A DNA stretch of 64,000 nt, taken from the NCBI GenBank assembly GCA_963741615.1, contig CAVUIU010000030.1, positions 186,001 through 250,000 of the forward strand. The letters run 5' to 3'. The position numbers were made by a program, and so were the translations under genes. Origin of the DNA: UBA9676 sp963741615 (GTDB lineage: Bacteria; Actinomycetota; Actinomycetes; Streptosporangiales; Streptosporangiaceae). The notes under the pieces were generated by a model, which did no database searches, was not told the DNA's origin, and saw only the letters and a program-made list of their open reading frames with translations. Below are positions 15,701-23,112 of the stretch, in pieces (the first letter of the stretch is position 1; every line of letters begins with the position of its first letter).

Positions 15701-17806
15701 ATGGCCCGGACCCTGCTGGTCGTGCCCACCACCGCCGCCTCGGGCCTGGCCAGGACGTGCCTGGGACTGGTGCGGGCGCTTGACCAGCGCGGCGTGAACG
15801 TGGCATTCGTCAAGCCGGTGAGCCAGCCACGACACGACGGCGGCCCCGACCGCTCGACCGCGCTGGTCGCGGCCATATCCGCGCTGCGCCCCCCCGAACC
15901 ACTGTCCACCGCCCGGTTGGAGCATCAGCTCGGCGAGACCGGAGTGGACGCAGTCCTCGAGAGGATCGTCGCCGCCTGGGAGCCGGTGTATAACCGGTCC
16001 GACGTCGTCATCGTCGAGGGGCTCAACCCGGGCCCGGACGAACTCTACGCCAACGGGCTCAACCAGGCGCTGGCCAGAGCACTCGATGCCGATGTGCTGC
16101 TCGCCGGCAGCTGGCCGGCGGCAGGCGCGGGCAGCCAGGCCCAGCCGGACGCGACCACGAGCATTGTCTCCAATCTGGCCGAGACGCTCTCCATCGCCGC
16201 GAACGGATATCTGTTCGGCGAGCAGGCGCGCGTGGTCGGCTGCGTGATCGGCGGCCTGCCGGGGGATCCCTCTCCGGCGCCGGAGCTGGGCGAAGCGCTG
16301 GCCCAGCACGGCCTCCGCCTCATCGCCGCGGTGCAGCGTCGCCCCGAGCTGGGCTGGCTGCGGGTACGCGACCTGATACGACAGCTGAACCCGCGCGTTC
16401 TCCATGAAGGCGACCTGTCCCGGCGCATCAGGGATGTGGCGGTGTTCGCCCAGGGCGTCCCCGGTGGCCTCCGCGTTCTCACCGAGGGCCGGCTCGTCGT
16501 CGTCCCCGGCGACCGCCACGACGTGGTCATGGCCGCGTGCCTCGCCGAGCTCAATGGGACCCGGCTGGCCGCGCTGCTCCTTTCCGCGGGGATCGTGCCG
16601 GATCCGCGGGTCTGGGAGCTCACCAAGGCCGCGGCCGCCACCGGCCTGCCCCTTCTGGTCTCCGGCGACGACAGCTACGAGACCGCGACCCGGGTGCGCG
16701 ATCTTGACCCGGGACTGGCGGTCGATGACCTGGAGCGGATCGAGGGCGTGGTCAACAGCATCGCCCGGGCGCTGGACGCGTCCTGGCTGGGGTCACTGCC
16801 GGGCTCCGCGCGGTCCCACCTGGTCAGCCCCGCGGCCTTCCGCTACCAGCTGGTCGAGCTGGCCCGCGCCGCCGAGGCGCGCGTGGTCCTGCCCGAAGGC
16901 ACCGAGCCTCGCACGCTGCAGGCTGCCGTCACGTGCGCCGAGCGAGGCATCGCCCGCAGCGTCCTGCTGGGACAGCAGGACAAGGTCCTGGAGCTGGCCA
17001 GCAGTCTCGGCCTGCGGCTGCCCGAGGGCGTCACCGTGGTCGACCCCGCGGCCGTCGCCGAGCGCTATGTGGCCCCGCTCGCCGAGCTGCGACGGCACCG
17101 TGGCTGGACCGAAGAGGTGGCACGCGAGCACCTCGCCGACCCCATCATGGTCGGAACCATGATGCTCCAGCAGGGCGAGGTGGACGGCCTGGTGTCGGGC
17201 GCGTTGCACACGACCGCGGCTACGGTCCGCCCGGCGCTGCAGATCCTGGGCACCAGGCCAGGCGCCCGGCTGGTGTCGTCGGTGTTCTTCATGTGCCTGC
17301 CCGACGAGGTGGTCGTCTACGGCGATTGCGCCATCAACCCTCAGCCCGCTGCCGAAGAACTGGCTGACATAGCCATTCAGAGCGCGGCGTCGGCGCGGGC
17401 CTTTGGCATCGAACCCCGGGTGGCAATGATCAGCTTCAGCACCGGGACCTCCGGCGCCGGCAGCGATGTCAACAAGGTGGCGGAGGCGACCCGGATCGTG
17501 CGTGAGCGCGAACCTGATCTGGCCGTCGACGGCCCGCTGCAGTACGATGCCGCCGCCATCGCTTCGGTGGCGCAGAGCAAGCGGCCAGGCAGTGCGGTGG
17601 CGGGCCGCGCGAGCGTTTTCATCTTCCCTGACCTCGACACCGGCAACACGACCTACAAGGCTGTGCAGCGCAGCGCGCACGTTGTGAGCATCGGCCCGAT
17701 GCTCCAGGGCCTGGCCAAGCCGGTCAATGATCTCAGCCGCGGAGCACTGGTCGACGACATCGTCTACACCCTGGCGCTGACCGCGATCCAGTCGCGCGCC
17801 CGATAG
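15701..17806 (+). CDS. pta: Phosphate acetyltransferase, long form
   Basis: A 701-residue phosphotransacetylase (acetyl-CoA + phosphate to acetyl phosphate + CoA). Domain order is an N-terminal P-loop-like AAA_26 region (LLVVPTTAASGLARTCLGL, lacking the Walker lysine as in E. coli Pta), a central DRTGG domain (residues about 210-320), and the C-terminal catalytic PTA_PTB domain from about 370. The catalytic part is recognised from RVVLPEGTEPRTL, FFMCLPDEVVVYGDCAINP and GPLQYDAAAIASVAQSKRPGS. GAGG lies just before ATG 15701. It is co-transcribed with ackA. The regulatory N-terminal domains suggest metabolite control, as in enterobacterial Pta. Confidence 0.95.
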   Translation: MARTLLVVPTTAASGLARTCLGLVRALDQRGVNVAFVKPVSQPRHDGGPDRSTALVAAISALRPPEPLSTARLEHQLGETGVDAVLERIVAAWEPVYNRSDVVIVEGLNPGPDELYANGLNQALARALDADVLLAGSWPAAGAGSQAQPDATTSIVSNLAETLSIAANGYLFGEQARVVGCVIGGLPGDPSPAPELGEALAQHGLRLIAAVQRRPELGWLRVRDLIRQLNPRVLHEGDLSRRIRDVAVFAQGVPGGLRVLTEGRLVVVPGDRHDVVMAACLAELNGTRLAALLLSAGIVPDPRVWELTKAAAATGLPLLVSGDDSYETATRVRDLDPGLAVDDLERIEGVVNSIARALDASWLGSLPGSARSHLVSPAAFRYQLVELARAAEARVVLPEGTEPRTLQAAVTCAERGIARSVLLGQQDKVLELASSLGLRLPEGVTVVDPAAVAERYVAPLAELRRHRGWTEEVAREHLADPIMVGTMMLQQGEVDGLVSGALHTTAATVRPALQILGTRPGARLVSSVFFMCLPDEVVVYGDCAINPQPAAEELADIAIQSAASARAFGIEPRVAMISFSTGTSGAGSDVNKVAEATRIVREREPDLAVDGPLQYDAAAIASVAQSKRPGSAVAGRASVFIFPDLDTGNTTYKAVQRSAHVVSIGPMLQGLAKPVNDLSRGALVDDIVYTLALTAIQSRAR

Positions 17807-17821
17807 GCAGCCGCTTGCGCT

Positions 17822-17847
17822 GGAACAGATCCCGTTCGGCTGACGTT
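17822..17847 (+). promoter_or_regulatory. Possible ECF-sigma (SigR-like) promoter
   Basis: GGAAC at 17822-17826 and GTT at 17845-17847 are separated by 18 bases. The spacing matches the actinobacterial SigR-type consensus (GGAAT/C, 18-19 bases, GTT). It sits 40 bases upstream of the zinc-ribbon/HTH gene, in a stretch less GC-rich than its surroundings. Pattern match only. Confidence 0.35.
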
Positions 17848-17886
17848 TTCCTCACGTACGTTTCTGCTTGCGAAAGAATCGAAATA

Positions 17887-18375
17887 ATGGCGCAGTGCAT
17901 CACGTGCGGGACCACATTGCATCCCGAAAGAGCGCAGAAATACAACTACTGCATGGCCCGTGAGTGCCAGGAGAAGAACGTCAAGGGCCTGACCATGGTG
18001 GCGGTGGGGATGAACAAGGCGGCCGAGGAGCTCCTGATCCTGGATGAGCGCACCCGCGAAGAACTGGCCAGCGGCAAGTACCGTGATCAACGGCGGGGCT
18101 CTTTCGGCACGTCCACCGCGGCATCCGGGTCCCGGGCCGTTCCTCCCGCCGTCCGGCCCGCCGGCCGGTCAGGTCACCGTGCCCAGCCACCGCCTCCCGG
18201 GCGTGCGCCCGCCAGCGGGGCAGCCCGCCGCCGGTGGACCGACCGGCAGGAAAAGCTCGCTCTCATCTATAACGAGCAAGGACTCCGGCCAGCCGAGATA
18301 GCACGCAAGCTCGGCGTGAGTGACTACCTGGTGTCCCAGATCATCCTCGCCGCCAGGAACCGGGCGAAAGGCTGA
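17887..18375 (+). CDS. Zinc-ribbon protein with C-terminal HTH
   Basis: A 162-residue protein with two parts. The N-terminus has four cysteines in a C-x2-C ... C-x4-C arrangement (CITCGTTLHPERAQKYNYCMARECQ), a likely zinc ribbon. Residues 80-120 are a Pro/Ala/Arg-rich linker. The C-terminus (WTDRQEKLALIYNEQGLRPAEIARKLGVSDYLVSQIIL) is a clear helix-turn-helix resembling sigma region 4 or Hin/Trp-repressor-type motifs. It probably binds DNA and may sense zinc or thiol redox state. ATG 17887 was chosen because the zinc ribbon starts right there; the upstream in-frame stretch looks like a leader. It stands alone after pta. Function unknown. Confidence 0.7.
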   Translation: MAQCITCGTTLHPERAQKYNYCMARECQEKNVKGLTMVAVGMNKAAEELLILDERTREELASGKYRDQRRGSFGTSTAASGSRAVPPAVRPAGRSGHRAQPPPPGRAPASGAARRRWTDRQEKLALIYNEQGLRPAEIARKLGVSDYLVSQIILAARNRAKG

Positions 18376-18451
18376 CCGCCCGGCGGCGCCGCCGCTCCCA
18401 CCACGGTATGCCCTGCTGGCGGAAAGGGGGCGAAGCGGAGAAGCTGGGAGG

Positions 18452-18943
18452 ATGGGCTTCCAGATCCGTGACGCTGAGGCCGCCGACGGGGCTGCCCTGC
18501 GGGATGTGTTCCGCAGGGCGTCGCTGTCCAACGACGGTGACCGGGGGAACCTGCTGGCGAATCCGGACGTCCTCGAATTCCCCGGTGCCGCGGTCAACGA
18601 CGGGCGCACCCGGGTCGCCGCCGCGGCGGATGGCCGCGTCATCGGCTTCGCCACAGCCCTCACGGGCGGGGACGCCATCGAGCTCGATGACCTGTTCGTG
18701 GATCCCGGCTGGATGGGGCGGGGGGTGGGCCGGGCGCTGGTGCTCGACGTCGTCGCGATCGCGCGGGACCAGCTGGCCGGGCGCATCGAGGTGACCGCGA
18801 ACCCGCACGCGCTCGCCTTCTACCAGAAGGTCGGCTTCATCGTGGACCACGAGGTGCAGACCCGGTTCGGCCCGGGATCCCGGATGCATCTTGACGTGGC
18901 GCCCGGAGGAACCGCGGGCCCCGCTAGTGCCGCTGGCCGGTGA
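18452..18943 (+). CDS. GNAT family N-acetyltransferase
   Basis: A 163-residue GCN5-related acetyltransferase. Acetyl-CoA binding motif A is seen in ELDDLFVDPGWMGRGVGRALV (Gly-rich x-x-G-x-G) near residues 72-92. Motif B is NPHALAFYQKVGF near residue 112. The remaining C-terminus (GPGSRMHLDV) closes the fold. ATG 18452 follows GGGAGG with almost no spacing; an earlier GCGGAG may serve instead. Substrate unknown. The last 20 bases overlap the convergent FAD oxidase gene. Confidence 0.85.
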   Translation: MGFQIRDAEAADGAALRDVFRRASLSNDGDRGNLLANPDVLEFPGAAVNDGRTRVAAAADGRVIGFATALTGGDAIELDDLFVDPGWMGRGVGRALVLDVVAIARDQLAGRIEVTANPHALAFYQKVGFIVDHEVQTRFGPGSRMHLDVAPGGTAGPASAAGR

Positions 18944-20129
18944 AGCGGCTGGGCCGGTAAGGCGCGAGCTCGGCGGCCGCCACGCCGCTGACGAGCTCGG
19001 CGGTGATGAGCTCCGCCAGGTGGGCGGCGAGGGTCACGCCACTGTGCGTCACCGCCACGTACAGGCCGCCGGCACCCGGCAGCGGCCCCACGATGGACTG
19101 GCCATCGGCCGGCATGGGGCGCACGCACACCCGGTAACCGACCACCGCGGCGTCCTGCAGCCCGTGGACGACCAGGCGCGCCCGGCGCAGCAGCTCGTCC
19201 GCCCAGCGCCGCAGCTCCGGCCCGGGAGTATGCAGGTCCACTGCCGCGTCGGGCGCTTCCAGGTGCACCAGCCCACCAGCATGGGGCCGCAGGTACACCT
19301 GCGGCGCATGGACCACCCGGAGTGGACCTGGCGACGTCACCGGCCCTGCCTGCACCACCAGCCCCGGCGCTGCCGCGCCCGGCGCCGCCCACGGGACCAG
19401 CGGCACCGGGCAGGCCGCACCGGCCGCCGCGGCCAGTCCGGGAACCCAGCGCCCGGCGCAGCACACCACCGCATCCGCCGGTATCACCTGGCCCCCGGCG
19501 GTCCGCACCGCCCGCACCGTGCCACCGGCGGCGTCCAGGCCGGACACGCGTCCCTGCTCACCGGTGAGCAGGGTGACCCCGCGCTGGACCGCCAGCCCTG
19601 CCAGCTGGCTGACCAGCCGCCCGGTCAGCAGATAGCCCTCGCCGGGAAACCACGCGACACCGGGCACCGCCGCTGGCAGCCGCAGCGAAGGCTCAAGCGC
19701 GGCCGCCGCCGCGACGTCGATCAGGCGCGCGGAGTATCCCCACCCGGTGAGCCGGTGAACCCGCGCGGCGAGCCGCGCGTGCCCGGACGCGCCTTCCGCC
19801 CACTCGATGTTCCCGGAAGGCCGGTACCACGCCGCGCCGCCCATGCTCGCCGAAAGCCCTGCCCATGCCCGCATCCCGGCGTGATTGAGGTCGTGGTAGG
19901 CGCGAGGTGACTTGTCGTTGGCGTTCAGCCAGGCGAAGCTCGACCCGGTGGCGGCGTTGCCAGGCCGGCCCTGCTCCAGCAGCGTCACCCCGGCGCCCGC
20001 CTCCGCCAGCCTGGCCGCCACGCAGACACCGAGCACCCCGGCGCCGATCACCACACACCTGCGGCCGGTGCGGCCCGGATCCGGAGACGGAGTGCGGGCC
20101 CGGCGGCTGGCAGGAGAGGATGGCTTCAT
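18924..20129 (-). CDS. FAD-dependent amino-acid oxidase-like protein (DAO family)
   Basis: A 401-residue flavoprotein of the DAO fold (glycine/D-amino-acid oxidase, sarcosine oxidase type). The dinucleotide-binding motif VVIGAGVLGVCVAARLAEAG lies near residues 26-45, followed by the FAD ribose acid in TLLEQG. ATGSSFAWLNAN is typical of D-amino-acid dehydrogenase-like members. The C-terminus has the second FAD contact (VGPLPGAGGLYVAVTHSGVTLAAHLAELI). ATG 20129 has AAAGGTGA eight bases upstream. It overlaps by two bases the ATG of the divergent VOC gene, an unusual arrangement. A GTG at the VVIGAG position is an alternative start. It should oxidise an amino acid to an imino/keto acid; the substrate is not visible. 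Confidence 0.82.
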   Translation of the reverse strand: MKPSSPASRRARTPSPDPGRTGRRCVVIGAGVLGVCVAARLAEAGAGVTLLEQGRPGNAATGSSFAWLNANDKSPRAYHDLNHAGMRAWAGLSASMGGAAWYRPSGNIEWAEGASGHARLAARVHRLTGWGYSARLIDVAAAAALEPSLRLPAAVPGVAWFPGEGYLLTGRLVSQLAGLAVQRGVTLLTGEQGRVSGLDAAGGTVRAVRTAGGQVIPADAVVCCAGRWVPGLAAAAGAACPVPLVPWAAPGAAAPGLVVQAGPVTSPGPLRVVHAPQVYLRPHAGGLVHLEAPDAAVDLHTPGPELRRWADELLRRARLVVHGLQDAAVVGYRVCVRPMPADGQSIVGPLPGAGGLYVAVTHSGVTLAAHLAELITAELVSGVAAAELAPYRPSRFTGQRH

Positions 20130-20499
20130 GCTTGATCACCTTTCAATCCAGTGCGCCGACGTGGCCGCGAGCGCGGCGTTCTACGACGCGGTGCTCGCCC
20201 CGCTCGGTGGGCGCCGGGTGATGGACTTCGGTGAGGTCATCGGCTTCGGTGTCCCGCCCCAGCCGGAGTTCTGGATCGGCCCGCGGAACACCGGCGAGGG
20301 GTTCCGCGAGTCGCACATCGCGTTCACCGCCCCCGACCGGGCCGCCGTGCAGGCGTTCTTCCAGGCAGCGGTGGGCACCAACGCCGACGTGCTGCATGAA
20401 CCCCGCGTCTGGCCTGAGTACCACCCGAACTACTTCGGCGCCTTCGTCCGTGACCCCGACGGCAACAACGTCGAAGCCGTCTGCCACGCCCCCGGGTAG
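20128..20499 (+). CDS. VOC family (glyoxalase/bleomycin-resistance fold) protein
   Basis: A 123-residue single-domain VOC protein. It starts MLDHLSIQCADVAASAAFYD and ends YFGAFVRDPDGNNVEAVCH, the usual first and last beta-alpha-beta units with the metal-site Glu near the end. Such proteins are lactoylglutathione lyases, dioxygenases or binding proteins. AGGAGAGG lies about nine bases before ATG 20128 and fixes the start. The start codon overlaps that of the divergent FAD oxidase, so the promoter must lie inside the other gene. Substrate unknown. Confidence 0.85.
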   Translation: MLDHLSIQCADVAASAAFYDAVLAPLGGRRVMDFGEVIGFGVPPQPEFWIGPRNTGEGFRESHIAFTAPDRAAVQAFFQAAVGTNADVLHEPRVWPEYHPNYFGAFVRDPDGNNVEAVCHAPG

Positions 20500-20512
20500 C
20501 GCCGGCCACGGC

Positions 20513-20935
20513 TCACGGCCCGCCCTCAAGACTGTAGGCCCGGTACTCATCCGGGCCGGTGCGCAGGTAGACCACCGTCGTGCACGTCAGCGACCTGCTG
20601 ACCGCCAGCCGCAGCGATCCGGGGGTGGCGGCGGCGAACAACTCCCGGCGTGACCACCCAAGCGGCGGGTACCGGCCGACGGCGTGGATCGGGATCGGCT
20701 CCTGCGCGGTGATCTGCCGCCAGCTGCGTGGCGGGCCGCCGAAGGACTCGTAGTCCCGCCCGCACCAGTGCACGCGGGCAGAGGCCCCCTGGCCCGGCCA
20801 CACGTTATAGGCCTGGCGGTACCAGACGCTGAAGCCGCCCGCGGCAACGACCGCCAGCGCCAGGACAGCGCCGGCCGCCCTGATCCACGCGCGTCCGCCG
20901 CGCATCGCCGTCGTGGTGCTCACGCAGGCCATCAT
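20513..20935 (-). CDS. Hypothetical single-pass membrane/exported protein
   Basis: A 140-residue protein with a basic N-terminus, one membrane segment (AAGAVLALAVVAAGGFSVWY) and an outside domain rich in aromatic residues (NVWPGQGASARVHWCGRDYESFGG). It looks like an anchored or exported protein. Similar small proteins are common in actinomycetes but no family could be named. ATG 20935 or ATG 20905 may be the start; neither has a clear ribosome-binding site. It ends convergently 14 bases from the VOC gene. Confidence 0.6.
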   Translation of the reverse strand: MMACVSTTTAMRGGRAWIRAAGAVLALAVVAAGGFSVWYRQAYNVWPGQGASARVHWCGRDYESFGGPPRSWRQITAQEPIPIHAVGRYPPLGWSRRELFAAATPGSLRLAVSRSLTCTTVVYLRTGPDEYRAYSLEGGP

Positions 20936-21075
20936 CGGGGCTCAGCCAGCGCCGTTCAACCGGCACGCGGACAGCCCATCGCGGTCCCGCGCCGCGATCC
21001 TCGCCGGGACCTGGCAGGCCCGCCCCGGGTTATGCTCTCGACATCCGGCGTGCGGACCTGGGCGGTCGTTGCATC

Positions 21076-22380
21076 ATGGGAGAACACAAACACGGGGAAC
21101 CAGCTGGCGCTCCCATGCCGTGGCTGGTCAGGAGGCTTTTTCCGGTGCTCGCCACGGCCGGCCTGATCGCCATCGGGATGGCCGCCACGATCTGGTGGGG
21201 GCCCCATCTGGTCGGGAGATCCGACTGGTCGCTTCCGCATGACCTGTGGGGAACGCTGGTCGCGGCCCAGCGGCTCTGGCATGCGGACCTGGGCGGCCTG
21301 TACACGCGGCCGACGACTCTGGTCACCCTCCCGGGCGCGGCCGTGATCCTTGTCCCGGCAGCCGCGGTGGCCGGCGCAGCCGGGCTCTCGCTCCAGGTCC
21401 CCGGCCCGCTGAACGCTCATCCCGGTGTGTGGCTGCTCGCCGGCCCCTATGAGATCGCCCTTTCGGCGGTGGCGCTCTTCGCCGCCGACGCGATCGCCGA
21501 TCACCTGGGAGTGGCCCGATCGAAGCGGGCCCTGCTCGCGGCCGCGGGCGCGGTCGCCCTGTGGAGCGTCTCGGTGCATTGGGGTCATCCCGAGGACGCG
21601 GTGGCGGTGGGGCTGCTCCTGTTCGGCATCCTGGCGCTGTCCCGCTCACGGGCCGGACGATCCGCGTGGCTGATCGGGGCGGCGGTCGCCGTACAGCCGC
21701 TCGTGCTGCTCGCGCTGCCCTTCGTCGCCATGGCCGTCCCGCCCCGGCGGCTGGCCGGCTTTCTCGCCAGGGCAGCCGCCCCCAGTGTGCTCGTGCTGGG
21801 TGCCGCGGCCCTGGCCAACTGGGAAGCCACCTTCCACGCGGTCACCAGCCAGCCCAATTCGCCGGCCATCGACCATCCCACGCCATGGGCTTCTTTCGCC
21901 CCCCACCTGGGCAACGGTGCGGTTGCCGCCGGACCCGCGCGGGTACTTGCCATCCTCGTGGCCGCCGGATGTGCGCTCGCCGCCGGGCGCCGGTGGCGGG
22001 CGGCGCGGCAGGCGGCAGGCTGGAGTCCGGAGATGCTTGCGGAGCTGCTCTGGTGGGTCGCCGTGGCACTGGCGCTCCGCTCGGTGTTCGAGCCGGTGAT
22101 GGTCGCTTACTATCTGTGGCCGGTGCTGGCGGTGGCACTCATCACGGCTTCGCGGAGCTGGCCCCGCCTCGCCGCGACATCCCTCGCCGCCGTGACGCTC
22201 ACCCTCGTCTCGCAGGCCCCGTGGCGGGGCCCGTGGAGCTGGTGGGCCCCGATGGTCGCCGGACTGGGCGTGACCCTGTTCCTCGCCCGCGTCCCGCGGC
22301 GCGAGCAGGCGTCGCCCGCGGCCTCACCGGTGCCCGTGCCCGGCGGCGCCGCCGCGGAGGGCGTATCACCCGGCAGGTAG
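21076..22380 (+). CDS. Polytopic membrane protein, GT-C/GT87-like glycosyltransferase candidate
   Basis: A 434-residue protein with about ten membrane helices and short loops. The segment SVHWGHPEDAVAVGLLLFGI recalls the conserved loop of actinobacterial polyprenol-phosphate-dependent (GT87/GT-C) mannosyltransferase-like proteins. EPVMVAYYLWPVLAVALI near residue 340 is also of that style. The first extracytoplasmic loop carries acidic and aromatic residues (GRSDWSLPHDLWG), where GT-C enzymes hold the catalytic Asp. A lipid-linked sugar transferase is the best guess but unproven. The following membrane-protein gene starts 37 bases later, so the two may form an operon. Confidence 0.65.
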   Translation: MGEHKHGEPAGAPMPWLVRRLFPVLATAGLIAIGMAATIWWGPHLVGRSDWSLPHDLWGTLVAAQRLWHADLGGLYTRPTTLVTLPGAAVILVPAAAVAGAAGLSLQVPGPLNAHPGVWLLAGPYEIALSAVALFAADAIADHLGVARSKRALLAAAGAVALWSVSVHWGHPEDAVAVGLLLFGILALSRSRAGRSAWLIGAAVAVQPLVLLALPFVAMAVPPRRLAGFLARAAAPSVLVLGAAALANWEATFHAVTSQPNSPAIDHPTPWASFAPHLGNGAVAAGPARVLAILVAAGCALAAGRRWRAARQAAGWSPEMLAELLWWVAVALALRSVFEPVMVAYYLWPVLAVALITASRSWPRLAATSLAAVTLTLVSQAPWRGPWSWWAPMVAGLGVTLFLARVPRREQASPAASPVPVPGGAAAEGVSPGR

Positions 22381-22416
22381 GATTCCCGCTGCCGGCTGCC
22401 GGGGGCATCATGAAGC

Positions 22417-23112
22417 ATGGTCACGGGGCGGGAGCCGGCCCGCCGGCCCCTCGGGGAGCTGGCCGCGGGCGCCGGACGGGGTGAGCACTGGTGGCCGGTC
22501 GCCGTCGCGATCCTGGTCGTAGCCGGAGCGCACGTGGCGCTGCCCTCGAGCTACCGCTTCGACCCCCCGTGGGTGGTCCCGGTCATCTTGCTCACGCTGC
22601 TCGCGGTGCTCATCGTGGGGGACCCGGGCCGTATCGACCGGCAGAAGACCTGGCTGCGGGTCGTCACCGGCCTCGTCATCGCCTTCATCACGCTGGCGAA
22701 CCTGTTCGCCGCCACCAGGCTCATCCACGACATCCTGACCAGCAACAAGCTCTACGCGAACAACGCGGGCGGGCTGCTCGCCACGGGCGGGGTGATCTGG
22801 GTGACGAACGTGATCGCGTTCGGGCTGTGGTACTGGGACCTTGACCGCGGGGGCGCCGCCGCCCGGGCACACCGCCCGCAGGCGAACCCGGCGTTCGTCT
22901 TCCCGGAGATGCTGCACACCGACTATGTGCCCGTCACCTGGGTGCCGCGGTTCCTCGACTACCTGTCGCTGTCGTTCTGGACCGCTACCGCGTTCAGCCC
23001 CACCGACGTCTCCGCGATCAAGCCGTGGGCCAAGCTCCTCATGATGCTCGAAGCTGTCGCGTCACTCGCCCTGGCCGCGCTCGTGATCGCCCGGGCCATC
23101 AACATCCTCTGA
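22417..23112 (+). CDS. Conserved integral membrane protein, two-TM-pair ion-channel-like
   Basis: A 231-residue membrane protein with five or six helices. The C-terminal stretch VPRFLDYLSLSFWTATAFSPTDVSAIKPWAKLLMMLEAVASLALAALVIARAINIL resembles a widespread bacterial family whose pore-like segment and last helix recall two-transmembrane potassium channels, though no selectivity-filter TVGYG is present. No enzymatic motif is seen. ATG 22417 was chosen as the only start giving the full first helix. Its last 51 bases overlap the convergent TPR gene. Confidence 0.68.
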   Translation: MVTGREPARRPLGELAAGAGRGEHWWPVAVAILVVAGAHVALPSSYRFDPPWVVPVILLTLLAVLIVGDPGRIDRQKTWLRVVTGLVIAFITLANLFAATRLIHDILTSNKLYANNAGGLLATGGVIWVTNVIAFGLWYWDLDRGGAAARAHRPQANPAFVFPEMLHTDYVPVTWVPRFLDYLSLSFWTATAFSPTDVSAIKPWAKLLMMLEAVASLALAALVIARAINIL

